Below are positions 15,658-23,308 of a stretch of DNA of 35,662 bases, piece after piece. The notes beneath the pieces are model-generated. The model did not search any database. It was not told the DNA's origin and saw only the letters and a program-made list of their open reading frames with translations. Positions within the stretch are counted from its first letter, which is position 1. Every line of letters starts with the position of its first letter. Source of the DNA: Variovorax sp. (GTDB taxonomy: Bacteria; Pseudomonadota; Gammaproteobacteria; Burkholderiales; Burkholderiaceae_C); contig JAGIAI010000050.1 of NCBI GenBank assembly GCA_017744935.1, positions 1-35,662 on the forward strand, read 5' to 3'. A program made the translations under genes and the position numbers.

Positions 15658-16698
15658 ATGGTCGTTTCGTCATCCCCGGAGATCGTCAGCTGGTCGACCA
15701 TCGACGTTCCTCAACGGCAACGCTTCGACTACTACGCGAGCGCGTTGACTTCCACCCTGGTCCCTATGGCGGTGCAGAGCCCATGCCCGGGTGACTTCTG
15801 GGCCGACATGCAGATCGTGGACCTCGGCCTGCTCTCGGTGGTGCGGCAGCGCGGCAGCGCGCATCGGTGCTATCGCGAAGATCCGGAACACGGGCGAGAT
15901 GAGCCTCGAAGCTTCCACCTCGTCATCAATCTGTCGACACCCTGGCGCATCGCGCACAGGGGTAACGAGCGCATGGCGCCCGGCGATGCAATGCTGACCG
16001 ACTCGCGCTTCAACCACGACATCCACGTGGACCATGCCTACGAGTTCGTCAATCTCAAGCTGTCGGAATCGTGGATGCGCCAATGGGTGCCCACGCCCGC
16101 GAGCCTCGTTGGCCGTCGGATTGCGGCCAACGAGGGCTGGGGACGCGCACTGACGGCATTCGCTGCCCAGCTTTCGCCTCGTTTCCTGGGCGAGGCGAGC
16201 CCGCTTCCGTTGTCGCTGATTTCGGATCAACTGGGCGCCCTGCTGGCTTTGATGGCCAACGAGCTCAATGCGCCAGCCCATCGCCCGACACGGGCGGACA
16301 ACGCATTGGAACAGCGCATCAAGGAAGTGATCGTCCAGCGATGCGCAGAGCCCGCGCTGACGGCCGCCGTCGTGGCGGAGTCGCTGGATATCTCGACCCG
16401 CAGCGTGCACCGTGGATTGGCCCGCTTCGACGAGACCTTCGGTGCCATTCTGATGAACGCGAGAGTCGATCTCGCGTTGCGAATGCTGGAGTCGCCGCTG
16501 TTCCGTCGACTGACAACGGCCGAGATCGGGCGGCGCGCCGGGTTCAGCGATGCCTCGCATTTCACGCGGGTGCTGCGGAGGTGCTTCGGCGCGACGCCTG
16601 TACAGATCCGTCGCGGGCGACGGAGTGACGCATCGCAAGTCATCGGACACGAGGAACCGGCCGATCCCGCCATGGCGGCGGCGAATTCCGAACACTGA
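15658..16698 (+). CDS. AraC-family regulator, AraC_binding_2 type (paralog 3)
   Basis: A 346-residue paralog in the same orientation, 13 bases after paralog 2. Its sensor domain begins VSWSTIDVPQRQRFDYYASAL and contains FHLVINLSTPWRIAH and MAPGDAMLTDS. The HTH is canonical (AAVVAESLDISTRSVHRGLA; RRLTTAEIGRRAGFSDASHFTRVL). An upstream in-frame ATG at 15544 lies within the preceding gene and adds residues with no family match. Its TGA overlaps the next ATG (16696-16700), suggesting the hydrolase gene belongs to the same operon. Confidence 0.88.
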   Translation: MVVSSSPEIVSWSTIDVPQRQRFDYYASALTSTLVPMAVQSPCPGDFWADMQIVDLGLLSVVRQRGSAHRCYREDPEHGRDEPRSFHLVINLSTPWRIAHRGNERMAPGDAMLTDSRFNHDIHVDHAYEFVNLKLSESWMRQWVPTPASLVGRRIAANEGWGRALTAFAAQLSPRFLGEASPLPLSLISDQLGALLALMANELNAPAHRPTRADNALEQRIKEVIVQRCAEPALTAAVVAESLDISTRSVHRGLARFDETFGAILMNARVDLALRMLESPLFRRLTTAEIGRRAGFSDASHFTRVLRRCFGATPVQIRRGRRSDASQVIGHEEPADPAMAAANSEH

Positions 16699-17510
16699 TG
16701 CCAGTGGGGTGCAAGAGTTCGCCGCGCGGGCGCGGGATGCTGCGGGCATCACCGCTTTTCTGTCGCGCCACCCTCCGCATGACGACGTTGCCAACTCGCT
16801 CGCAATACGGTCCCGATGCTCCGGCCGTCATCCTGGTGCCCGACGCCTGGACAGACGGGTCCGCATGGGGCGATGTGATCTCCAGGTTGCAGGAGTGGGG
16901 TCTGACGGTCTCCGTCGTCCAGCCTCCGTCGACGTCGCTGGCGGCGGATGTGTTTGCCGTTCACCGCGCAATCGATGCCCAGCGCGGTGCCATTGTGCTC
17001 GTCGGGCACGGGTGGGGCGGAGCGGTGATCAGCCAGGCAGGCGCTGTTGCCGCTGTGGTGGCACTTGTCTATCTCGCGGCCTACGCGCCAGATCGTGGAG
17101 AGAGCGTGGAAGACCTGCGGCGCGGCCAGGGCGCGCCGGCTCACGCTGACTTCCTGCGCCGCGACGAAAGCGGCCTGCTGGACTTTCCCCAGGAGATGCT
17201 GCCATCGACGATCGCGCAGGACGTTCCGATCATCAATGCGCGAGTACTTGCCGCGGCCCAGCGGCCATTACGGGCGGATTGCCTTGAGGAGAAACTCTCG
17301 GACGCGGCGTGGCATGTGCGGCCGTGCTGGTACCTGGTTGCCGAACGCGACCGGCTGATTCCGCCCGCGCTGCAGCTCCGAATGGCGAAGCGTGCGGGTG
17401 CTCGGTTGGCCAGCGTGCGATCAAGTCATGCGCTGTTCCTTTCGAGGCCCCGGGAGGCGACCGCAATCATCCTCGATGCGGTGGATGCCGCCGCGGGTCG
17501 GAACCCTTGA
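16698..17510 (+). CDS. Alpha/beta hydrolase-fold protein lacking the nucleophilic serine
   Basis: A 270-residue alpha/beta hydrolase-fold protein. VILVPDAWTDGSAWGDVI is the oxyanion-loop strand. VLVGHGWGGAVIS is the nucleophile elbow, but residue 105, normally Ser in GHSxGG, is Gly (codon GGG at 17010-17012). The other triad members look present: D in AERDRLIPP and H in SSHALFLSRP. It is likely non-hydrolytic, or uses the fold for binding or another chemistry. The start at 16698 overlaps the AraC stop; ATG 16779 (MTTLPTRSQYG) is the alternative and would sit closer to the domain start. Neither has a good RBS. The 3' end overlaps the convergent TetR gene by 44 bases. Confidence 0.82.
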   Translation: MPVGCKSSPRGRGMLRASPLFCRATLRMTTLPTRSQYGPDAPAVILVPDAWTDGSAWGDVISRLQEWGLTVSVVQPPSTSLAADVFAVHRAIDAQRGAIVLVGHGWGGAVISQAGAVAAVVALVYLAAYAPDRGESVEDLRRGQGAPAHADFLRRDESGLLDFPQEMLPSTIAQDVPIINARVLAAAQRPLRADCLEEKLSDAAWHVRPCWYLVAERDRLIPPALQLRMAKRAGARLASVRSSHALFLSRPREATAIILDAVDAAAGRNP

Positions 17511-18099
17511 CGCGGGCTGAATCCGGGCGCAGGAGCAACTCGATCAGCGTCGACGCCGTAGCCTTGAGCTTCGTCGCATCCCCATGGATGCGTTGCATCA
17601 CAACGATGCCCCGTGTCATCGTTACGACGAGGCGCGCCGCATCGGCCGGCGGAAGCCGCAATCGTTCGCGCGCATCGTCGCGCTCGAATCGCTTCAGCAG
17701 CAGGCTCTCCAGGCCGTCGATCAGGCCTTCGAGTGCCGCGTGAATGTCTGCGCTGTCCGCGCTTTCGTCCGTTGCCGTTTTGGTCGTAAGGCAGCCTCGC
17801 GATGGCTTTCCCGTCGTCATCGAGCGAATCGAGAACGCGAAGAAGTCGCGCAGGGCCACCTCGATATCGACCTTGTCGAGGGTCTTTGACGCATCCCCGA
17901 GATAGCGTGCCTTGTACCGGTCGAAGACGGCAAGGAACATGGCTTCCTTGCCGCCGTACGCGTTGTACAGCGAGCCTCGCAGAACGCCTGTCGCTTCGGC
18001 GAGATCCTGCATGGATGTCGCGCCGTAGCCCTTTCGCCAGAAGACCGCGAGCACGCGGTCGAGCGCATCGTCCTCATCAAATTGCCTTACTCCTGCCAT
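17467..18099 (-). CDS. TetR/AcrR-family repressor
   Basis: A 210-residue TetR-family protein with an N-terminal HTH (ALDRVLAVFWRKGYGATSMQD, ATGVLRGSLYNAYGGKEAMF) and an all-helical ligand-binding C-terminus containing GCLTTKTATDES, as in the AcrR/TetR_C groups that sense small organics. ATG 18099 is chosen; the frame is open to 18333, but the extra 78 residues would cross the promoter and the divergent gene. It is divergent from an MFS gene, and the 81 bases between them hold two tandem copies of a TTGAC-N6-GTCAA dyad, which strongly suggests that it represses both genes. Confidence 0.9.
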   Translation of the reverse strand: MAGVRQFDEDDALDRVLAVFWRKGYGATSMQDLAEATGVLRGSLYNAYGGKEAMFLAVFDRYKARYLGDASKTLDKVDIEVALRDFFAFSIRSMTTGKPSRGCLTTKTATDESADSADIHAALEGLIDGLESLLLKRFERDDARERLRLPPADAARLVVTMTRGIVVMQRIHGDATKLKATASTLIELLLRPDSARVKGSDPRRHPPHRG

Positions 18100-18118
18100 G
18101 GACGAATTGGACTCTTGT

Positions 18119-18152
18119 TTGACGACCATGTCAAGATTGACGACAGTGTCAA
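18119..18152. promoter_or_regulatory. Tandem TetR operator: two TTGAC-N6-GTCAA dyads
   Basis: TTGACGACCATGTCAA (18119-18134) and TTGACGACAGTGTCAA (18137-18152) are two copies of the same 16-bp dyad, 18 bases apart. Together they form a nested symmetric block (outer arms TGTTTGAC 18116-18123 and GTCAAACA 18148-18155; inner GTCAAGATTGAC 18130-18141), centred at 18135.5. It lies between the TetR start (18099) and the MFS start (18181). On the minus strand a TTGACA within it has TCCAAT 17 bases downstream, a possible promoter for the TetR gene. The site fits binding of two TetR dimers. Confidence 0.75.
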
Positions 18153-18180
18153 ACATGACAACCAAGACAGGAAGATAGAC

Positions 18181-19437
18181 GTGTCCCACGATCATTCTGC
18201 AATTCACCCGCCGGCTGCGCCTGCCGGCATTCCCTGGCACACCATGTTTGCCGGATTGAGCGCCAGCCTTGTCGGCATCGGCCTTGCGCGCTTTGCCTAT
18301 TCCCCGCTCATTCCGACGCTGATCGATTCGCACTGGTTCGAGGCCAGCGACGTGATCTATCTCGGGGCCGCCAATCTGGCTGGATATCTCGTCGGTGCGC
18401 TGTCTGGCCGACCCGTTGGGCGGCGGATCGGCAACGCATGGGCGCTGCGTTTGATGATGGCGTTGGCGACCCTGGCGTTCCTTGCTTGTGCGGTCCCGCT
18501 ATCCACCACCTGGTTCTTCGGCTGGCGCCTTCTCTCCGGCGTCGCCGGCGGCGTGATCATGGTGCTGGTCGCCTCGACCGTCCTGCCTCACGTTCCGGGC
18601 GCGCGCAAGGGGCTTGCCGCCGGCGCGATCTTCATGGGACTGGGTCTGGGCATTGCGGGATCGGGCACTTTGGTGCCGCTGCTTCTGGAACTGGGATTGC
18701 GTGAAGCCTGGCTTGGGTTGGGACTCATCTCGGCTGTCCTCACTGCATTGAGTTGGACTGGCTGGCCGAAGACGGGGAGTGCGCCTCCGAGGACGACGCG
18801 GGTCACCGCTCCTGCGTTGAACACGGACCAGCGTCGCGCGCTGCTGTTCGTCAATTCCGAATATGCGCTGATGGCGATCGCGGTGGTACCGACGATGGTC
18901 TTCCTGTCCGACTTTATTGCTCGTGGTCTCGGCAAGGGTGCGCACGCTGGTGCGATCTACTGGGTCCTCTACGGCGCCGGTGCGATCGTCGGACCGATGG
19001 TCTATGGCGCGCTCGCGGACCGGTTGGGCTCGTCGCGAGCACTCAGGTTCGTCCTGCTGGTGCAGGCGCTTGCAGTCGCCGCACTTGTCGGCACACGCAA
19101 CGCTTACGTGCTGGGCATTGCCAGTGTTCTGATCGGCACCTTCCCGCCGGGCGCGGTTCCGCTTGTGCTCGCCCGCGTCCACCACGAGTTGCCCAATGCA
19201 CGTGTTGCGCAGGATGCGGCCTGGAGCCGCGCAACGACCGTGTTCGCACTGTTTCAGGCGCTGGCCGGGTATGCATACTCGTACCTGTTCACACTCACCG
19301 GACAGCGACACTCCCTGCTGTTTGCGGTCGGAGGTGTCGCGCTGGTGCTTGCGTGGGCACTGGACCAGTTCGGATCGATGATTGTTTGGCCCGTCGCGGG
19401 TCGCGACGTACAGGTGCCTCCACGCCTCAAGCCATGA
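18181..19437 (+). CDS. YbfB/YjiJ-family MFS transporter
   Basis: The 418-residue, about 12-TM protein begins GTG 18181 behind AGGAAG (18168-18173). The frame is open to 18082, but that part overlaps the operator and TetR gene. FAGLSASLVGIGLARFAYSPLIPTLI and YLGAANLAGYLVGALSGRPVGRR are typical of the YbfB/YjiJ MFS family (MFS_4-like), whose substrates are largely unknown. The TetR regulator next door suggests inducible export of a small hydrophobic compound. The start choice rests on the RBS and the family-like N-terminus soon afterwards. Confidence 0.88.
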   Translation: MSHDHSAIHPPAAPAGIPWHTMFAGLSASLVGIGLARFAYSPLIPTLIDSHWFEASDVIYLGAANLAGYLVGALSGRPVGRRIGNAWALRLMMALATLAFLACAVPLSTTWFFGWRLLSGVAGGVIMVLVASTVLPHVPGARKGLAAGAIFMGLGLGIAGSGTLVPLLLELGLREAWLGLGLISAVLTALSWTGWPKTGSAPPRTTRVTAPALNTDQRRALLFVNSEYALMAIAVVPTMVFLSDFIARGLGKGAHAGAIYWVLYGAGAIVGPMVYGALADRLGSSRALRFVLLVQALAVAALVGTRNAYVLGIASVLIGTFPPGAVPLVLARVHHELPNARVAQDAAWSRATTVFALFQALAGYAYSYLFTLTGQRHSLLFAVGGVALVLAWALDQFGSMIVWPVAGRDVQVPPRLKP

Positions 19438-19537
19438 ATTCGCGGCCCGTGTGCCACAACCAGAGGAGGGGCCGCGTCGAATCCTGAAGAATCGTCAGAA
19501 GCGTATAGTGACCGACCTCATCCGAACGGGAAACGCT

Positions 19538-20503
19538 GTGTCACAAGCGCATGGACCGAGCCTGATCCACTGGTCGACCGACGACGTGGCTCCCGCTGCG
19601 CGTTTCGACTACTACGCGGAGGTCCTTAGCGCCGCGCAGACGCCGATGAGTGTGTTCAGCGATTCGCCTCGCTCCTTCGCGGCGGCCATGACGATGGTCG
19701 ATCTCGGTGGTGTGTCTGTCATGCGGCAAAGCGGTTCGGGCAATAGCGCGCGTCGGGTCGGCCGCGACATCGAACGCAGCTCGGAACGCTCCTTTCACTT
19801 GCTCGCGAGCCTTGCTACGGACTGGACGATGCAGCACCGCGGCGCCCTGGGGGTGCGGCCAGGGGAAGCGGTCCTCTTCGACTCCGATCTGCCATATGAC
19901 CTGAGCATTGCGAACCCCTATGAGTTCGTGCACATCCGTTTCACGAATACATGGATGCAGCAATGGGTGCCGTCGCCGGCCGCTCTGGTCGGGCGCGCGA
20001 TCTCTGCAGAAAAGGGCTGGGGAAGGGCGCTGACTGCCTTTGCGATCCAGCTTTCGCCACAAGCCGTGACTGAATCGCCGCTTCCGCCGTCGCTGCTGCT
20101 GGATCAACTGGGTTCGTTGCTCGCTTTGTCCGCTCACGAACGGGCCGCCTCGCGGTCGTCAACTCCTGGTGAGAGAGCGCTTTGTGAGCGGGCGCGCGAC
20201 GCCGTCGCGCAGTGCAGCCAGGACCCTTCGCTCTCGGCCGCCGGGATCGCGGCGGAACTCGGCGTGTCGGTGCGAACGATGCATCGAAGCCTTGCCGCTA
20301 CCGGGGAGACCTTCGGCGGCGTGGTCATCGAAGCGCGTGTATCCGCGGCCGTGCGCATGCTCGAATCACCGCTCTTTCGCCGGTTGGCTACCGCGGAGAT
20401 CGGTCGTCGCGCAGGCTTCTCCGACCCTTCGCATTTCGTTCGCGCCTTTCGGGCCAGGGTTGGGCAAACGCCGCTGCAGTTCAGGCGCTCACGCCACGGC
20501 TGA
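19538..20503 (+). CDS. AraC-family regulator, AraC_binding_2 type (paralog 4)
   Basis: A 321-residue regulator, the fourth paralog of the set at 13673-16698 (IHWSTDDVAPAARFDYYAEVL; VRPGEAVLFDSDLP; WVPSPAALVGRAI; HTH AAGIAAELGVSVRTMHRSLA and RRLATAEIGRRAGFSDPSHFVRAF). GTG 19538 is preferred because it places the WST motif about ten residues from the start as in the paralogs, and GGGA lies at 19529-19532. GTG 19508 or the frame start at 19382 are possible but less likely. It ends 15 bases inside the convergent exporter gene. It may control the exporter or the other genes nearby. Confidence 0.87.
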   Translation: MSQAHGPSLIHWSTDDVAPAARFDYYAEVLSAAQTPMSVFSDSPRSFAAAMTMVDLGGVSVMRQSGSGNSARRVGRDIERSSERSFHLLASLATDWTMQHRGALGVRPGEAVLFDSDLPYDLSIANPYEFVHIRFTNTWMQQWVPSPAALVGRAISAEKGWGRALTAFAIQLSPQAVTESPLPPSLLLDQLGSLLALSAHERAASRSSTPGERALCERARDAVAQCSQDPSLSAAGIAAELGVSVRTMHRSLAATGETFGGVVIEARVSAAVRMLESPLFRRLATAEIGRRAGFSDPSHFVRAFRARVGQTPLQFRRSRHG

Positions 20504-22057
20504 GCCCCTCTCGCCCTTTTGGCGCCACGCGCGCTCTGCCAACACGGCGACGAGGCAGAGCCCGGCAAACGCGGCGATGCCGTTGAAGTAGTCAAGCGAG
20601 GCCATGAACGTCGCTTCTTGCAACAACAGGCCATTCACCGTGGCGGTTGCCATCTTGAGCGCCGCTTCGGGATCGTGCGTGGCGCCGTAGCGTTGTACGA
20701 GAAGTTGTACCGTGTCTTGCAACGCGGCGCTCCAGGGGCCGAGCGATTCGCCGACGCGCACGTAGTGCAGGGTGGTGCGCCATTGCAGAAGCAAGGTGGC
20801 AATGCACATACCCGCGGCGACGCCGAACTGCGCAAGCACATTCTTGACCTGATTGGCATGCGAGAACAAGGTGTCGTCGCGCTGGAGGTCCCTGAACGTC
20901 TGGACTGCGGTCGTCGAGAGCACTGCGATCACGAACGCGCCGTTGCACAGCAAAGCGGGAAGGACGTGCATGTGCGGGTCCACCACCTCGCTCAGGCAGC
21001 CAAGCAGCAGCCCGCAGACCGCAAGCAGCGAGAAGCCGAGCACGTAGTAGCGCGTTGGTCCGGGGTGCCTCGGCACCAGTCGCGCGAGCAGGATCCACAC
21101 AAGCACGCCGCCGAGTGCGCCGATGGCCACATAGCGGCCGATGACCTCGAGCGGCAGGTTGAGCCCGCGCAAGAGAAGCACCGGGACGGCCGTGTTGTTG
21201 GCTCCCAGCAGGCCGTAGCAGACCGCAAAGGCCATCAGCCCTACGAGGTAGCGTCGTTGCGACATCTCCCGCAACCGGATGACCGGCAGCTCCCGCCGCA
21301 ATACCAGCCACACCGCGAGCACCAGCGCCGGCACGCCGAGGGTCACGTAGGTGTAGAGCGGCATCCGGTCCGAGAAGAAATCGAACGCACTGCGCTGGAG
21401 CGCGAACAGGACCAGTGCACTCCCGCCGGCCAACGTCACGAGGCCCCGTGCGTCGAAGGGCGAGCGTGACGTTGAAGGCGCCACCGGAAGTGAGAGTTCG
21501 CCCAGCAGAGCAAGCAAGGCCGCCGGCAGGAGCTGTGCGAAGAACGCGAGCCGCCAGTCCTGCAACGAGAGCGCGGCCGAAGCCAGGAACGGCCCGCCTA
21601 CAGCACCCCACGCGATACCCGAGGCAAAGAACTTGACACCGGTGAAGCGCCGGGGAGAAGGTGGGATGAGGTTGACCAGCACACGCCCGGCCGTAAAGAA
21701 GGAGGCACATGCCAATGCCGTGATCAGCCGCCCGGTCGCGAAGCTGCCAAGCCCGGTGGCACCGGCACTGACCAATGAGCCGATCGCGAACAGAAGGCTC
21801 GCCGCCCGCATGAACCAGCGCCATCCGATTCGCTCGACGAGCCACCGATGGTTGAAGATCATCCCGATCGCTGTGACCGCATAGAACGTGGCCACGAGGC
21901 TGTATTCCTCGGGGCTCGCGCCGATGTCGCCCATGATCGGCGCGGCGTTGAACGCATACACGCCTGTTTGCAGGAAGTCGCTGAAAGGCAATGCGCCGAT
22001 GAGCACCAGCAGGGCGAACTGGCGACCGCGCGAAGGTGTGGAAGTGGGGGCTGGCAT
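20489..22057 (-). CDS. DHA2/EmrB-like MFS exporter of a tripartite efflux system
   Basis: The 522-residue exporter is paralogous to the gene at 2814-4445 (LPFSDFLQTGVYAFNAAPIMG, ATFYAVTAIGM, HRWLVERIGWRW, QVKNVLAQFGVAAG). It has about 14 hydrophobic segments. It follows the EmrA-like adaptor gene by six bases and is third in the NodT-EmrA-EmrB order, so the three should form an inner-membrane pump, a periplasmic adaptor and an outer-membrane channel. Substrates of this group include phenolics and uncouplers in EmrAB; here the substrate is unknown. Confidence 0.9.
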   Translation of the reverse strand: MPAPTSTPSRGRQFALLVLIGALPFSDFLQTGVYAFNAAPIMGDIGASPEEYSLVATFYAVTAIGMIFNHRWLVERIGWRWFMRAASLLFAIGSLVSAGATGLGSFATGRLITALACASFFTAGRVLVNLIPPSPRRFTGVKFFASGIAWGAVGGPFLASAALSLQDWRLAFFAQLLPAALLALLGELSLPVAPSTSRSPFDARGLVTLAGGSALVLFALQRSAFDFFSDRMPLYTYVTLGVPALVLAVWLVLRRELPVIRLREMSQRRYLVGLMAFAVCYGLLGANNTAVPVLLLRGLNLPLEVIGRYVAIGALGGVLVWILLARLVPRHPGPTRYYVLGFSLLAVCGLLLGCLSEVVDPHMHVLPALLCNGAFVIAVLSTTAVQTFRDLQRDDTLFSHANQVKNVLAQFGVAAGMCIATLLLQWRTTLHYVRVGESLGPWSAALQDTVQLLVQRYGATHDPEAALKMATATVNGLLLQEATFMASLDYFNGIAAFAGLCLVAVLAERAWRQKGERGSAVA

Positions 22058-22063
22058 GGGGCC

Positions 22064-23308
22064 TCAGCGGCGAGGGGGCGACGCCGTTGGGCCGGCGGAC
22101 TTCGTGGTCGGGGCTGCGAGGTTTTCGGCAATGATTCGCTCCACCGCGTCTTCGGCGGCACGGTCCTGGCCATCGAACACAGTCGTGACCGTAGCGGCCG
22201 GCCGCTGGATCTGTCCGAGGCGAGGTCCGTTGCCGCGATGCGTCTCTACCGACACCTCGACCGACAGTCCGACGCGCAGTGGGTAGGACGCGACTTCGTG
22301 GGGGTCGAGCAGAATGCGGACAGGCACGCGCTGGACGACCTTGATCCAGTTGCCTGTGGCGTTCTGAGCCGGGAGCAGCGCGAAAGCAGATCCGGTGCCC
22401 GCGCCCAGACCTGCCACCGTGCCGTGGTACTGCACCGCATCTCCGTACAGATCGGACGTGAGCGTGGCGTCCTGCCCGACGCGGAGGTGGCGCAATTGGG
22501 CCTCCTTGAAGTTGGCATCGACCCAGATGCCGTCCAACGGCACAACGGTCATCAAGCCCGAGCCGGCCTGAACCCTCTGGCCGACCTGCACGCTGCGCCG
22601 CGCGACGAAGCCGTCGACCGGGGCGTACACCTCCGTGCGACGCAATGCCAGATAGGCCTCCCGTACGCGCGCTGCCGCCCGCAGAACGTTGGGATGGCGC
22701 TCGACGCTCGTGCGATCGGTCAGCGACAGATTGGCGCCCAATTGAGCCTCCGCGGCGTGTTCCGCCGCGCGGCTCGATACGAGCGCATTTCGTGCAGACG
22801 TCAACTGCGAGCTGGCGTGCTCGAACTCCTCGCGCCCTACCGCACCGTCTTCGACCAACGATTCGCGACGGCGCGCATCGAGCTGCGCGCGGGCGAGATC
22901 GGATTCGACTCTGCCGACCTCCGCCTGACGCAACGCGATCTGCGCGCGCAGCACGTCGTTGTTGGCGTACAGGGTTCGAACCTCGCGCACGGTCTGGGCC
23001 AATTGCGATTCCGCCTGTTCGAGCGCCAGCCGGGTGTCGGAAGGGTCCAGGCGAGCCAGTGGCTGGCCGGCATGCACGAAGTCGGTGTCGTCCGCGAGTA
23101 CCGCGAGCACGGTGCCCGCGACCTGGGGCGTGATCTGGATCATGTTGCCTTGCACGTAGGCGTTGTCTGTCGTTACCGCGCCCAGACTCAATGTGCGGTA
23201 GCCAAGGAAACCCAGAGCGACCGCGGCGACCAGGGCGACTGCAATGCCGGGCCATCGCCTTGACGGTCGACCTGGGGGCGGCGCAGGTGTGTCGGTCGGT
23301 GTGCTCAT
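22064..23308 (-). CDS. HlyD/EmrA-family periplasmic adaptor
   Basis: The 414-residue membrane-fusion protein has one N-terminal TM segment (GIAVALVAAVALGFLGYRTL), then the biotinyl-lipoyl-like barrel (TTDNAYVQGNMIQITPQVAG), a long coiled coil (about 105-205, with QLAQTVREVRTLYANN and ARAQLDARRRES) and the second lipoyl half (VYAPVDGFVARRSVQVGQRV). The DNAYVxG motif and the closing barrel with NATGNWIKVVQRVPVRI are characteristic of EmrA. It overlaps the NodT gene stop by four bases (ATGA, 23305-23308), giving coupled translation. Confidence 0.93.
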   Translation of the reverse strand: MSTPTDTPAPPPGRPSRRWPGIAVALVAAVALGFLGYRTLSLGAVTTDNAYVQGNMIQITPQVAGTVLAVLADDTDFVHAGQPLARLDPSDTRLALEQAESQLAQTVREVRTLYANNDVLRAQIALRQAEVGRVESDLARAQLDARRRESLVEDGAVGREEFEHASSQLTSARNALVSSRAAEHAAEAQLGANLSLTDRTSVERHPNVLRAAARVREAYLALRRTEVYAPVDGFVARRSVQVGQRVQAGSGLMTVVPLDGIWVDANFKEAQLRHLRVGQDATLTSDLYGDAVQYHGTVAGLGAGTGSAFALLPAQNATGNWIKVVQRVPVRILLDPHEVASYPLRVGLSVEVSVETHRGNGPRLGQIQRPAATVTTVFDGQDRAAEDAVERIIAENLAAPTTKSAGPTASPPRR

